Source of the DNA: Pseudomonas corrugata
Lineage (GTDB): Bacteria > Pseudomonadota > Gammaproteobacteria > Pseudomonadales > Pseudomonadaceae
DNA: 64,000 bases
Reading direction: 5' to 3'
Assembly: GCF_001269905.1 (NCBI RefSeq)
Contig: NZ_LHVK01000008.1
Location: 454,526 to 518,525, forward strand
Under the pieces are notes generated by a model. The model did no database searches, was not told the DNA's origin, and worked only from the letters and a program-made list of their open reading frames with translations. Below, piece by piece: positions 17,232 to 30,329 of the stretch (position 1 is the stretch's first letter; each line of letters begins with the position of its first letter). Made by a program: the position numbers and the translations under genes.

Positions 17232-17926
17232 TCTTCGACTACAACGTCATCTATGAAGCCTTGCCGCTGTACTTCGGCGGTCTGCTGACCACCTTGAAGT
17301 TGCTGGCACTGTCGCTGTTCTTCGGTCTGCTGGCGGCGCTGCCCCTGGGGCTGATGCGGGTGTCCAAGCAGCCGGTCGTGAACATGACGGCCTGGCTCTA
17401 CACATACGTGATTCGCGGCACGCCGATGCTGGTGCAATTGTTCCTGATCTACTACGGGTTGGCGCAATTCGAGGCCGTGCGCGAGAGCTTTCTCTGGCCG
17501 TGGCTGTCCAGCGCGACGTTCTGTGCGTGTCTCGCCTTCGCCATCAATACCAGTGCCTACACCGCTGAAATCATCGCCGGTAGCCTGCGGGCCACGCCCA
17601 ATGGCGAAATCGAGGCGGCCAAGGCCATGGGCATGTCGCGCTTTACGCTGTATCGCCGGATCCTGCTGCCGTCGGCCCTGCGCCGGGCGCTGCCGCAATA
17701 CAGCAACGAAGTGATCATGATGCTGCAGACCACCAGCCTGGCCTCCATCGTGACCCTGATTGACATCACCGGTGCCGCGCGCACGGTGAACGCCCAGTAT
17801 TACCTGCCGTTCGAGGCTTACATCACGGCCGGCGTGTTCTATTTGTGCCTGACCTTCATCCTGGTGCGCCTGTTCAAGCTGGCCGAGCGTCGCTGGCTGA
17901 GTTACCTGGCCCCGCGCAAGCACTGA
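17228..17926 (+). CDS. aotM: arginine/ornithine ABC transporter, permease
   Basis: 232 residues, HisM-type partner of AotQ with about five membrane helices. The EAA loop is NGEIEAAKAMGMSRFTLYRRILLP. It overlaps aotQ by four bases and is followed after 56 bases by aotP; in P. aeruginosa an extra gene, aotO, lies between aotM and aotP but there is no room for it here. Confidence 0.93.
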   Translation: MIFDYNVIYEALPLYFGGLLTTLKLLALSLFFGLLAALPLGLMRVSKQPVVNMTAWLYTYVIRGTPMLVQLFLIYYGLAQFEAVRESFLWPWLSSATFCACLAFAINTSAYTAEIIAGSLRATPNGEIEAAKAMGMSRFTLYRRILLPSALRRALPQYSNEVIMMLQTTSLASIVTLIDITGAARTVNAQYYLPFEAYITAGVFYLCLTFILVRLFKLAERRWLSYLAPRKH

Positions 17927-17982
17927 TAACGCATCGACCCGATCGACTGCCCAACGACTGACGTTTTGTGAGAACCGACCGC

Positions 17983-18747
17983 ATGTACAAGCTCGAAGTC
18001 CAAGACCTGCATAAACGCTATGGCAGTCACGAAGTGCTCAAGGGTGTGTCCCTGAAGGCCGCCGCCGGTGATGTGATCAGCATCATCGGCTCCAGTGGCT
18101 CTGGCAAAAGTACCTTCCTGCGTTGCATCAACCTGCTTGAGCAACCCCATGCCGGCAAGATTCTGCTCAACAACGAAGAGCTGAAACTGGTGGCCAACAA
18201 GGATGGTGCGTTGAAGGCGGCGGACCCCAAGCAACTGCAGCGCATGCGTTCGCGGCTGGCAATGGTGTTCCAGCACTTCAACCTGTGGTCCCACATGACC
18301 GCGCTGGAAAACATCATGGAAGCGCCGGTGCATGTCCTGGGCGTCTCCAAGGCCGAGGCTCGCGAAAAGGCCGAGCATTATCTGAACAAAGTGGGCGTGG
18401 CCCATCGCAAGGACGCTTATCCGGGCCACATGTCGGGCGGCGAACAGCAGCGCGTGGCGATTGCCCGGGCGCTGGCGATGGAGCCGGAAGTCATGTTGTT
18501 CGACGAACCGACGTCAGCCCTCGACCCGGAGCTGGTGGGCGATGTGCTCAAGGTGATGCAAGCCCTGGCCCTGGAAGGCCGGACCATGGTGGTGGTGACC
18601 CACGAGATGGGCTTTGCCCGCGAGGTGTCGAACCAATTGGTGTTCCTGCACAAAGGCATTGTCGAAGAAAGCGGCAATCCGCGTGAAGTGCTGGTCAATC
18701 CGCAATCGGAGCGCCTGCAACAATTTCTTTCGGGCAGCCTCAAGTAA
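17983..18747 (+). CDS. aotP: arginine/ornithine ABC transporter, ATP-binding protein
   Basis: 254 residues. Walker A GSSGSGKST at 36-44, signature SGGEQQR, Walker B MLFDEPTSALDPE and the switch His in VVTHEMGFA are all intact. It powers the AotJQM importer on the cytoplasmic face. I chose the ATG giving MYKLEVQDLH; an upstream GTG would add five residues. The gene precedes argR by about 110 bases. Confidence 0.94.
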   Translation: MYKLEVQDLHKRYGSHEVLKGVSLKAAAGDVISIIGSSGSGKSTFLRCINLLEQPHAGKILLNNEELKLVANKDGALKAADPKQLQRMRSRLAMVFQHFNLWSHMTALENIMEAPVHVLGVSKAEAREKAEHYLNKVGVAHRKDAYPGHMSGGEQQRVAIARALAMEPEVMLFDEPTSALDPELVGDVLKVMQALALEGRTMVVVTHEMGFAREVSNQLVFLHKGIVEESGNPREVLVNPQSERLQQFLSGSLK

Positions 18748-18860
18748 TTGCTCCCGTTACGCACCTGATTTGGGTCATGCTGCGCATCACGTGCCAGATG
18801 GTCTAATTTGGTTGCAGCCGCTTTTGGCTTTAACACTGTTTTCGTTTCGGATCGCCCGCC

Positions 18861-19841
18861 ATGACTGCCCATCGAATTGGTTTCCTGATTTGGCCCAGCA
18901 CTAAAGCCTTGACGCTGGCGCTGGCTGAGGAGGCCTTGCGTGTCGCTCAGCGGGTGCATCCAGAAGTGGTCTACGAGCTGTCGTTCTTGCAGGCCGAGCC
19001 TGCGGGTGAGAGCGCCTGGCAACTACCTGGCGAACCCTGGGCGGGCAAGCTCGAAGGCCTCCAGAAGCTTTTCCTGCTGGCCGATGAGCCGCCGGCTGCG
19101 CTGGCCTCCAACCTGAGTAGCGCACTCAAGCAACTGGTGCGTGCCGGTTGTGTGATCGGTGGCTTGTCGGCCGGGGTCTATCCCCTGGCTCAATTGGGCT
19201 TGCTCGACGGTTATCGTGCCGCCGTGCACTGGCGCTGGCAGGACGATTTCTCCGAGCGTTTTCCCAAGGTCATCGCTACCAGCCACTTGTTCGACTGGGA
19301 TCGCGACCGCCTGACGGCCTGCGGTGGTATGTCGGTGCTCGATCTGCTGCTGGCGGTGCTGTCGCGCGATCACGGCGCGGAACTGGCCGGGGCGGTGTCG
19401 GAAGAGCTGGTGGTCGAGCGCATCCGTGAAGGTGGCGAGCGCCAGCGCATCCCATTGCAGAATCGCCTTGGCTCCAGCCATCCGAAGCTCACCCAGGCGG
19501 TGCTGCTGATGGAGGCCAACATCGAAGAGCCGCTGACCACCGACGAAATTGCCCAGCACGTGTGTGTGTCCCGCCGGCAACTGGAGCGGATCTTCAAGCA
19601 ATACCTCAATCGTGTGCCGAGCCAGTATTACCTGGAACTGCGCCTGAACAAGGCCCGGCAGATGCTGATGCAGACCAGCAAATCCATCATCCAGATCGGC
19701 TTGTCCTGTGGTTTCTCCTCAGGGCCGCACTTCTCCAGCGCCTACCGCAACTTCTTCGGCGCCACGCCGCGGGAAGATCGCAACCAGCGACGCAGCAGCA
19801 GTCCGTTCGAGTTGTCGTCGGTGCCGGCCGAGCGCGGTTAG
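18861..19841 (+). CDS. argR: arginine-responsive AraC-family regulator ArgR
   Basis: 326 residues. The N-terminal part (about 1-190) has the DJ-1/PfpI amidotransferase-like fold (GFLIWPSTKALTLALAEEAL, GGLSAGVYPLAQLGLL) that senses arginine in this group; the C-terminal AraC/XylS DNA-binding domain has two helix-turn-helices (EIAQHVCVSRRQLERIFKQY, SIIQIGLSCGFSSGPHFSSAYR). In P. aeruginosa, ArgR activates its own aot operon and the aru catabolic operon. Two ArgR-type half sites precede aruC here and one precedes aotJ, consistent with that role. Confidence 0.94.
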   Translation: MTAHRIGFLIWPSTKALTLALAEEALRVAQRVHPEVVYELSFLQAEPAGESAWQLPGEPWAGKLEGLQKLFLLADEPPAALASNLSSALKQLVRAGCVIGGLSAGVYPLAQLGLLDGYRAAVHWRWQDDFSERFPKVIATSHLFDWDRDRLTACGGMSVLDLLLAVLSRDHGAELAGAVSEELVVERIREGGERQRIPLQNRLGSSHPKLTQAVLLMEANIEEPLTTDEIAQHVCVSRRQLERIFKQYLNRVPSQYYLELRLNKARQMLMQTSKSIIQIGLSCGFSSGPHFSSAYRNFFGATPREDRNQRRSSSPFELSSVPAERG

Positions 19842-19894
19842 GCAGCTCCCGCCGGAGGGCAGGGGGGCGCAAAAATAGGGCAGTCTACGCAAAA

Positions 19895-19992
19895 CACCTG
19901 TGGGAGCGAGCCTGCTCGCGATGGCGTCGGTTCAGTTGGCATCGATGTCGACTGACATTGCGCTATCGCGAGCAGGCTCGCTCCCACAGGTG
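19895..19992. repeat. inverted pair of REP elements, family A
   Basis: CACCTGTGGGAGCGAGCCTG at one end and its inverse at the other, about 50 bases between the cores; forms a long hairpin between argR and aruC. Confidence 0.85.
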
Positions 19993-20074
19993 ATCTGTGT
20001 CTGGCAATGGAAATGTGGACGTCGACGCCTAAAGTCCCCCGACAACGTTTAAACTGCGCCTTTGCGACGCTATT

Positions 20075-21440
<1,366 letters not shown>

Positions 21441-21475
21441 TCCCGAAAACCGGCTCCATGGGGAGCCAGGTTCCA

Positions 21476-21562
21476 GTGGGAGCTGAGCTTGCTCGCGATG
21501 GGATCGCCTCGTTGTGACAGGTGAAGCCCAGTGTCTGCATCGCGAGCAAGCTTTGCTCCCAC
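21476..21562. repeat. inverted pair of REP-like elements, family A variant
   Basis: TGGGAGCTGAGCTTGCTCGCGA and its near inverse GCGAGCAAGCTTTGCTCCCA lie inside the operon between aruC and aruF, about 40 bases apart. Confidence 0.75.
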
Positions 21563-21631
21563 ATGAAGCCGTTTTTTTCTTTGTGTCGGCCTTTTGGTCG
21601 AACCCTTTATTTCAAGTTAAGGAGTGACACC

Positions 21632-22651
21632 ATGCTGGTGATGCGCCCCGCGCAAATGGCGGATCTGGGCGAAGTACAGCGTCTGGCTGCGGACAGTCCG
21701 ATCGGTGTCACTTCCTTGCCGGATGACGTGGAACGCTTGAGCGACAAGATCGCCGCGAGCGAAGCCTCGTTTGCCGCCGAAGTCAGTTTCAACGGTGAAG
21801 AAAGCTATTTCTTCGTCCTTGAAGACACGGCCACCGGCAAGCTGGTGGGCTGTTCGGCCATCGTTGCGTCGGCCGGTTATTCCGAGCCGTTCTACAGCTT
21901 TCGCAACGAGACGTTCGTCCATGCCTCCCGTGAGCTGAAGATCCACAACAAGATCCATGTGCTCTCCCAGTGCCACGACCTGACCGGCAATAGCCTGCTG
22001 ACCAGTTTCTATGTGGTCCGGGACCTGGTGGGGACGCCTTGGGCGGAACTCAATTCCCGCGGGCGCCTGCTGTTCGTCGCCAGTCATCCGGAGCGGTTCG
22101 CCGATTCGGTGGTGACCGAGATCGTCGGCTACAGCGATGAAAACGGCGATTCGCCGTTCTGGGACGCCATCGGTCGCAACTTCTTCGACCTCAACTACGC
22201 CGCCGCCGAGCGCCTGTGCGGGCTGAAAAGCCGTACCTTCCTCGCCGAGCTGATGCCGCATTACCCGATCTACGTGCCACTGCTGCCGGACTCCGCCCAG
22301 GAAGCCATGGGGCAGGTCCATCCGCGTGCGCAGATTACCTTCGACATCCTGATGCGCGAAGGCTTCGAGACTGATCATTACATCGACATCTTCGACGGCG
22401 GCCCGACCCTGCATGCCCGCGTCTCGGGGATTCGCTCGATTGCCCAGAGCCGTGTGGTGCCGGTCAAGCTCGGTGAGCCGGTCAAGGGCGCCGGCCGGCA
22501 ATACCTGGTGGCCAATGCCCAGTTGCAGGATTACCGCGCCGTGTTGCTCGAGCTCGATTACGCGCCGGGTAAACCGGTGACCCTGGACATGGAAGCAGCC
22601 GAGGCCCTGGGCGTCGGCGAAGGCTCCAGCGTGCGCCTGGTGGCGGTTTAA
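21632..22651 (+). CDS. aruF: arginine/ornithine N-succinyltransferase alpha subunit
   Basis: 339 residues, AstA family (MLVMRPAQMADLGEVQRLAADSPIG). It joins succinyl-CoA to the alpha-amino group of arginine or ornithine, the first step of the pathway, as a heteromer with AruG. The two subunits are clearly paralogous: both carry the FAAEV/FRGEA, ELMPHYPIY/ELMPKFPLY and GQVHP segments at the same positions. Start: the ATG after AAGGAGTGACACC. It follows a REP pair and precedes aruG by 46 bases. Confidence 0.95.
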   Translation: MLVMRPAQMADLGEVQRLAADSPIGVTSLPDDVERLSDKIAASEASFAAEVSFNGEESYFFVLEDTATGKLVGCSAIVASAGYSEPFYSFRNETFVHASRELKIHNKIHVLSQCHDLTGNSLLTSFYVVRDLVGTPWAELNSRGRLLFVASHPERFADSVVTEIVGYSDENGDSPFWDAIGRNFFDLNYAAAERLCGLKSRTFLAELMPHYPIYVPLLPDSAQEAMGQVHPRAQITFDILMREGFETDHYIDIFDGGPTLHARVSGIRSIAQSRVVPVKLGEPVKGAGRQYLVANAQLQDYRAVLLELDYAPGKPVTLDMEAAEALGVGEGSSVRLVAV

Positions 22652-22697
22652 GTCTGAGTTTCGCGGGTGGCATGAGCGGCCCGTCTGAGGAGATAGC

Positions 22698-25189
<2,492 letters not shown>

Positions 25190-25191
25190 AC

Positions 25192-25303
25192 CCATCGCGG
25201 GCAAGCCTTGCTCCCACAGGTTCCATGCGGTCCCTGGGGGAACTGACCTTGCCCCCACAGGTTTTATGCAACCTCCTGTGGGAGCAAGGCTTGCCCGCGA
25301 TGG
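25192..25303. repeat. REP-like inverted pair inside the ast operon
   Basis: CCATCGCGGGCAAGCCTTGC and its inverse GCAAGGCTTGCCCGCGATGG, with a degenerate copy (CTTGCCCCCACAGG) between them. This GGGCAAGCCTTGCTCCCAC variant is distinct from the other REPs in the window. Confidence 0.8.
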
Positions 25304-25361
25304 CCGCGCCGCAGTTGCTACTTGATGCCTATAAAAAACAGATCCTCGTGGAGCCTCGCTG

Positions 25362-26708
25362 ATGAAATCCTTTGAAGTCAACTTTGACGGTCTAGTGGGG
25401 CCGACCCATAACTACGGCGGGCTCTCGTACGGCAACGTCGCGTCCCAAAGCAACAGCCAGGCATGCTCCAATCCCAAGGAAGCGGCATTGCAGGGCCTGG
25501 CGAAAATGAAAGCGCTGATGGACATGGGCTTCCAGCAAGGTGTGCTGGCACCACAGGAGCGCCCTGACGTGGCAGCCCTGCGCCGGTTGGGTTTTGCCGG
25601 CAGCGACGCCGAGGTCATCCAGCAGGCCGCGAAAGAAGCGATGCCGCTGCTGGTCGCCAGTTGCTCGGCCTCCAGCATGTGGGTGGCGAACGCCGCCACC
25701 GTCAGCCCGAGCGCCGACACCGCTGATGGCCGTGTGCATTTCACTGCTGCCAACCTGAACTGCAAATACCATCGCAGCATCGAGCACCCGACCACCAGTC
25801 GCGTACTGGGAGCGATGTTTGCCGATCAACAGCACTTTGCCCATCACGCCGCGTTGCCCGCAGTGGCGCAGTTCGGCGACGAAGGGGCGGCCAACCACAC
25901 CCGTTTCTGCCGGACCTACGGTGAGGCGGGCGTTGAGTTCTTTGTGTTCGGTCGCAGTGCATTCGACACCCGTTACCCGGCACCGCAGAAATATCCGGCA
26001 CGCCAGACCCTCGAAGCGTCCCGCGCGGTGGCCCGCTTGCATGGCCTGCGGGAAGAGGGCGTGGTGTACGCCCAACAGAATCCGTCGGTGATCGACCAAG
26101 GGGTGTTTCATAACGACGTGATCGCGGTCGGCAACGGCGAGGTGTTGTTCTATCACGAGGACGCGTTTCTCGAGACCGACAAGATGCTGGCCGAACTGAG
26201 CGGCAAACTCGCCAGGGTCGGTGGGACATTTCAGTCTGTGTGTGTGCCGCGTTCCGCGGTCAGCGTCGATGACGCGGTACGTTCCTACTTGTTCAATAGC
26301 CAACTGCTGTCGCGTCCCGACGGCTCGATGCTCTTGATCGTGCCGGAAGAATGCCGCAGCAACCCACGCGTCTGGCAATACCTGCAAGGCCTGACGGGCT
26401 CTGGCGGGGTGATTCGCGAAGTGAAGGTCTTCGACCTCAAGCAGAGCATGCAGAACGGTGGTGGCCCGGCTTGCCTGAGGCTGCGCGTGGCGCTCAATGA
26501 AACCGAACTGGCGGCCGTCAACCCAGGGGTTATCATGACGGCGCCGCTGTACGATTCGCTGACCCAGTGGGTCGAGCGGCATTACCGCGACCGTATGACC
26601 GAAAGCGACCTGGCGGACCCGCAATTGCTGCTCGAATGCCGGTCGGCACTGGATGAACTGACACAAATCCTTAAACTTGGCGCGGTTTATCCTTTCCAGA
26701 TCAATTGA
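25362..26708 (+). CDS. astB: N-succinylarginine dihydrolase
   Basis: 448 residues, AstB of the guanidino-group modifying superfamily. It hydrolyses succinylarginine to succinylornithine, CO2 and two ammonia. The start [22 protein letters not shown] and the segment [24 protein letters not shown] are characteristic; the catalytic Cys is expected near residue 370 in the [11 protein letters not shown] segment. Start: ATG following GAGCCTCGCTG. Confidence 0.95.
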   Translation: MKSFEVNFDGLVGPTHNYGGLSYGNVASQSNSQACSNPKEAALQGLAKMKALMDMGFQQGVLAPQERPDVAALRRLGFAGSDAEVIQQAAKEAMPLLVASCSASSMWVANAATVSPSADTADGRVHFTAANLNCKYHRSIEHPTTSRVLGAMFADQQHFAHHAALPAVAQFGDEGAANHTRFCRTYGEAGVEFFVFGRSAFDTRYPAPQKYPARQTLEASRAVARLHGLREEGVVYAQQNPSVIDQGVFHNDVIAVGNGEVLFYHEDAFLETDKMLAELSGKLARVGGTFQSVCVPRSAVSVDDAVRSYLFNSQLLSRPDGSMLLIVPEECRSNPRVWQYLQGLTGSGGVIREVKVFDLKQSMQNGGGPACLRLRVALNETELAAVNPGVIMTAPLYDSLTQWVERHYRDRMTESDLADPQLLLECRSALDELTQILKLGAVYPFQIN

Positions 26709-26777
26709 AAGCGCGCGCGACCTGACTACAGTCAAAGCAGGGCGCGTGGCCTTATCTCCAGACGAGAACGTAAAAAC

Positions 26778-27065
26778 ATGAGCGATGCACTGCAGCTGAT
26801 TCTTGAAGACACCGACGGCACCCAACTGGAAACCTCCTGCACCCGCGTGGCGGTGATGTGGCAGGGCAAGGAGCTGTGGATCCAGCAGGACGGCCGCGGT
26901 CAGTTGCTGATCGGCGTGGACGTCGAGGAAGGGGATGAGGAATACGCCAACCTGTTGTTGCGTCCGTTGGCAACCAACCTGGTCAGCCTGCAACTGGAAA
27001 TGGAACCGGCCGACCTCGGCGACGACGACCATGTCCATGGCCCGGATTGCGGCCACGACCATTAA
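26778..27065 (+). CDS. small acidic protein with His-rich C-terminal tail, between astB and astE
   Basis: 95 residues. A compact beta-rich core (LQLILEDTDGTQLETSCTRVAVMW, VDVEEGDEEYANLLLRPLA) is followed by DDDHVHGPDCGHDH at the C-terminus, six or more metal-capable side chains in a row. In Pseudomonas this position in the operon is occupied by a homolog, sometimes labelled topoisomerase II without apparent basis. The conserved place next to astE, a zinc enzyme, suggests a role in metal supply or in the pathway, but this is inference. GAGAACG precedes the ATG and astE starts 12 bases after its stop. Confidence 0.8.
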   Translation: MSDALQLILEDTDGTQLETSCTRVAVMWQGKELWIQQDGRGQLLIGVDVEEGDEEYANLLLRPLATNLVSLQLEMEPADLGDDDHVHGPDCGHDH

Positions 27066-27077
27066 GGAAACCGCGCT

Positions 27078-28085
27078 ATGCTCGCCCTCGGCAAACTGCT
27101 TGAACTGACCCTCGCCGGCCGTGAACCGGCGGAGAAGACTCAACTGACTGTCGAAGGCGTACGGATGCGCTGGTTGAGCGAGGGCGCGCTGGAGGTCAAG
27201 CCGCCCGAAGCCCGGGATAATGGCCTGGACCTGCTGTTGTCGGCGGGGATCCACGGTAACGAAACCGCGCCAATCGAGTTGCTCGACCGCCTGCTGCATG
27301 ACATCGCCCGTGGGGACGTGAAACCTCGGGCACGCATTCTGTTCCTGTTCGGCAATCCCGAGGCCATCCGTCGCGGTGAGCGTTTCGTCGAACAGGACGT
27401 CAACCGGCTGTTCAATGGCCGTCATGAACTGAGCGGTGGCCCGGAGGCGCTGCGGGCGTGCGAGCTGGAGCGGCTGGCCGCCAGCTTCTTCAGTCGGCCT
27501 GAACGCAGTCGCTTGCATTACGACCTGCACACGGCCATCCGCGGCTCGAAGATCGAACAGTTCGCCCTGTACCCCTGGAAAGAAGGTCGCCAGCATTCAC
27601 GTCGTGAACTGGCCCGCCTGCGTGCGGCGGGCATGGAGGCGGTGCTGCTGCAGAACAAGCCGTCCATCGTGTTCAGTGCCTACACCTACGACCAGCTCGA
27701 CGCCGAATCCTTTACCTTGGAACTGGGCAAGGCCCGGCCGTTCGGGGAGAACGAAGGCGTCAATGTCAGCCTGCTGGAAACCCGCCTGAAGCAGATCATC
27801 GAAGGCAACGAGCCTGAGCTGGACGAAGGGCTGGATGGTCTCCAGCTGTTCAGCGTGGCCCGGGAAGTCATCAAGCACAGCGACAGCTTCCGCCTGAACT
27901 TGCCGGCGGACATCGAGAACTTCTCGGAGCTGGGAAAAGGCTATGTGCTGGCCGAAGACATCGCCCAGACCCGTTGGGTGGTCGAAGAAGAGGGCGCGCG
28001 GATCATCTTCCCGAATCCCAAGGTGAAGAATGGCTTGCGGGCGGGCATCCTGATTGTGCCGGCGACAGATGAAAACCTGGCCTGA
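27078..28085 (+). CDS. astE: succinylglutamate desuccinylase
   Basis: 335 residues, AstE/aspartoacylase (M14-like) zinc hydrolase. The zinc ligands are in GIHGNETAP (His and Glu, near residue 60) and [10 protein letters not shown] (His), the substrate Arg/Glu in the C-terminal half. It splits N-succinylglutamate to glutamate and succinate, the last step of the pathway. It closes the aru/ast operon and is followed by a REP pair. Confidence 0.95.
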   Translation: MLALGKLLELTLAGREPAEKTQLTVEGVRMRWLSEGALEVKPPEARDNGLDLLLSAGIHGNETAPIELLDRLLHDIARGDVKPRARILFLFGNPEAIRRGERFVEQDVNRLFNGRHELSGGPEALRACELERLAASFFSRPERSRLHYDLHTAIRGSKIEQFALYPWKEGRQHSRRELARLRAAGMEAVLLQNKPSIVFSAYTYDQLDAESFTLELGKARPFGENEGVNVSLLETRLKQIIEGNEPELDEGLDGLQLFSVAREVIKHSDSFRLNLPADIENFSELGKGYVLAEDIAQTRWVVEEEGARIIFPNPKVKNGLRAGILIVPATDENLA

Positions 28086-28102
28086 ATCCAACGCTGAACC
28101 CT

Positions 28103-28190
28103 TGTGGGAGCGAGCCTGCTCGCGATAGCGGTGTATCAGTCGGCATTGATAGCGGCTGACACTCCGTCATCGCGAGCAGGCTCGCCCCAC
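28103..28190. repeat. inverted pair of REP elements, family A
   Basis: TGTGGGAGCGAGCCTGCTCG and the inverse GCGAGCAGGCTCGCCCCACA, about 40 bases apart; between the astE and ribH2 convergent ends. Confidence 0.85.
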
Positions 28191-28203
28191 ATCGGGGCGG
28201 TGC

Positions 28204-28710
28204 TTAGACGGCTAAGGCGCGCTGTTCGCTACGACGCAACGCCCGGGTCTTGTGCAAGGTGTCAGCGCAGGTCTTCGCCGCTTCCTGGCCCTTGTGCACG
28301 AAATGCTCGAAGAAGAACTTCTGGTGCTCTTCCCCAGCATGGAAGTGATGCGGTGTGAGCACCACCGAGAACACCGGCACCTCGGTTTCCAGCTGCACTT
28401 GCATCAGGCCGCTGATCACCGATTGGGCAACGAACTCATGCCGGTAAATGCCGCCATCCACCACCAGGCCGGCGGCGACGATGCCGGCGTAGCGGCCGGA
28501 TTTGGCCAGCAGCTTGGCGTGCAGCGGGATCTCGAAGGCGCCACCGACTTCGAAGAAGTCGATATCACTTTCCTGATAACCCTGGTTGATCATTTCCGCG
28601 ACGAAGCCGTTACGGCTCTGGTCGACAATTTCCTTGTGCCAGCAGGCCTGGATGAACGCAACGCGTTCGCCCGGATGTTTGATCTTGCTGTCGATAGCAG
28701 TGGGTTGCAT
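28204..28710 (-). CDS. ribH2: 6,7-dimethyl-8-ribityllumazine synthase, type II (RibH2-like)
   Basis: 168 residues. Family motifs are FEVGGAFEIPLHAKLL (substrate loop) and GLVVDGGIYRHEFVAQSVISGLMQVQLETEVPVFSVVLTPH, with the catalytic His in the HHFH segment. The long hydrophilic C-terminus and sequence style match the type II (decameric) lumazine synthases of Brucella and relatives, not the type I enzyme near nusB. It combines a pyrimidine and dihydroxybutanone phosphate to give the riboflavin precursor. An FMN riboswitch lies 100 bases upstream in its leader, which strongly supports a riboflavin role. Confidence 0.9.
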   Translation of the reverse strand: MQPTAIDSKIKHPGERVAFIQACWHKEIVDQSRNGFVAEMINQGYQESDIDFFEVGGAFEIPLHAKLLAKSGRYAGIVAAGLVVDGGIYRHEFVAQSVISGLMQVQLETEVPVFSVVLTPHHFHAGEEHQKFFFEHFVHKGQEAAKTCADTLHKTRALRRSEQRALAV

Positions 28711-28811
28711 GTTCTGGTTCCTGTTTGTGTGAAAAACAGGGCGTCATGAATCGAAGGGGAGTCGAGGGTACGCCGCGCAGATAGCCGCAAGCGGTCCTTG
28801 GGTGCCGATCC

Positions 28812-28974
28812 CGTTCTCTCTTCATCCGGACTATGACCGTCGGCCCCGGGATCACACCGGGTCTGCTGACCTTGCCGTCGCACTGCAAAAAAAGCCGTGC
28901 ATCGCCAAGCGCTCGCGGGCTATGCACTTAGTGCAATTACCGCCGGTGGGGAATTACACCCCGCCCTGAGAACG
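28812..28974 (-). ncRNA. FMN riboswitch (RFN element)
   Basis: Read on the minus strand it begins TTCTCAGGGCGGGGTGTAAT and continues through CCCCACCGGCGGTAAT, a variable hairpin, GTCAGCAGACCCGG, GGGGCCGACGGTCA and ends near AGTCCGGATGAAGAGAGAAC, the conserved helices of the RFN element in order. It should lower ribH2 expression when FMN is abundant. This and flanking leader fill most of the 28711-29020 gap. Confidence 0.95.
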
Positions 28975-29024
28975 TTTTTGCCGCTACGCTGTGTGGCGGC
29001 GCAGGATTTTTAACACATAACCCC

Positions 29025-29063
29025 CTGTGGGAGCGAGCGGTGGGAGCAAAGCTTGCTCCCACC
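29025..29063. repeat. degenerate REP, family A fused to a GGTGGGAGC palindrome
   Basis: TGTGGGAGCGAG runs into GGTGGGAGCAAAGCTTGCTCCCACC, a separate palindrome: two different REP cores appear joined, as though one had inserted next to the other. Confidence 0.6.
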
Positions 29064-29179
29064 GCACACAAGGGTTTTGTTGTCCTTTCCTTCGATCAGT
29101 CTTGATTATTCATCGCCGTGACCGCAGTAATTGCCATTCGAAAGGGAATTCCCCTACACCCACACCCGAGGCCAGATTC

Positions 29180-30184
29180 ATGAGCGTTATAGACCTTCGC
29201 AGCGATACGGTCACTCAACCTTCCGCCACCATGCTGGATGCCATGGCCGGCGCGCCGACAGGCGACGATGTGTATGGCGAGGACCCGACTGTCAATCGCC
29301 TCGAAGCTGAACTCGCCGGGCGCCTGGGGTTCGCGGCGGGGCTGTTCGTGCCCAGTGGCACCATGAGCAACCTGCTGGGATTGATGGCTCACTGCGAGCG
29401 TGGCGATGAGTACATCGTCGGGCAGCAGGCCCACACCTACAAATACGAAGGTGGCGGCGCGGCGGTGCTCGGTTCGATCCAGCCCCAGCCGCTTGAGGTG
29501 CAGCCTGACGGCTCCCTGGACATGGCGCATGTCGCAGCGGCGATCAAGCCGGACGATTTCCATTTTGCCCGCACCCGTTTGCTGGCGCTGGAAAACACCA
29601 TGCAGGGCAAGGTGCTGCCGCTGGAGTATCTGGCCCAGGCCCGGCGTTTCACCCGGGAACACGGTCTGGCACTGCACCTGGATGGCGCGCGGTTGTATAA
29701 CGCAGCGGTCAAGCTCAACGTCGACGCGCGGGAGATCACGCAGCATTTCGATTCGGTGTCGGTGTGCCTGTCCAAAGGCTTGGGCGCGCCGGTCGGTTCG
29801 GTCCTGTGCGGCAGCGTCGGGTTGATCGACAAAGCGCGCCGGCTGCGCAAGATGGTCGGTGGCGGCATGCGCCAGGCCGGAATCCTGGCGGCAGCGGGGC
29901 TGTATGCCCTCGAACATCAGGTCCAGCGCCTGGCCGATGACCACGCCAATGCCCGGCGACTTGCCGAAGGTCTGCAGGCGGCGGGTTATGAGGTCGAGCC
30001 GGTGCAGACCAACATGGTCTATGTGCAGATGGGTGAACGGGCCGAGGCAATCAAGGCGTTTGCCGCTGAGCGTGGCATCAAGCTGGTTGCTGCACCGCGC
30101 CTGCGGATGGTGACCCACCTGGACGTCAGTGCCGCGCAAATCGACCGGGTGATCGCCACTTTCGTCGAATTTTCCGGCAACTGA
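29180..30184 (+). CDS. ltaE: low-specificity L-threonine aldolase
   Basis: 334 residues, PLP-dependent beta-eliminating lyase of the threonine aldolase type. Start [38 protein letters not shown] is the family signature; [10 protein letters not shown] and the Lys in [14 protein letters not shown] bind PLP. It splits threonine or allo-threonine to glycine and acetaldehyde. The first in-frame ATG of the family match is used; the open frame upstream is leader. It lies before alaS, as in P. aeruginosa. Confidence 0.93.
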   Translation: MSVIDLRSDTVTQPSATMLDAMAGAPTGDDVYGEDPTVNRLEAELAGRLGFAAGLFVPSGTMSNLLGLMAHCERGDEYIVGQQAHTYKYEGGGAAVLGSIQPQPLEVQPDGSLDMAHVAAAIKPDDFHFARTRLLALENTMQGKVLPLEYLAQARRFTREHGLALHLDGARLYNAAVKLNVDAREITQHFDSVSVCLSKGLGAPVGSVLCGSVGLIDKARRLRKMVGGGMRQAGILAAAGLYALEHQVQRLADDHANARRLAEGLQAAGYEVEPVQTNMVYVQMGERAEAIKAFAAERGIKLVAAPRLRMVTHLDVSAAQIDRVIATFVEFSGN

Positions 30185-30249
30185 TCGCCCAAGCAGCCCA
30201 ATTGACAGTTTCTATCGCATAACACGCTGTACCCCAAGCGCAGGGCCGA

Positions 30250-30255
30250 TATAAT
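30250..30255 (+). promoter_or_regulatory. possible alaS promoter -10 (TATAAT)
   Basis: TATAAT about 75 bases before the alaS start. The -35 at 17 bases spacing is poor (CTGTAC), and a TTGACA further up is too far, so the assignment is tentative. Confidence 0.4.
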
Positions 30256-30329
30256 GCGGCCCTTTGCCGTTGCTTCGTCTGTTGACGTTTTGCACAGGCC
30301 TTTGGCCGCAGCCTCCGTGGAAGAACCTA

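Noticed and set aside
25392..27596. 734-codon frame opposite astB and astE
   Set aside because: Crosses three real genes on the other strand and has shadow-type composition.
30202..30207. TTGACA as -35 of the alaS promoter
   Set aside because: The nearest good -10 (TATAAT) is 42 bases further, far beyond a workable spacer.
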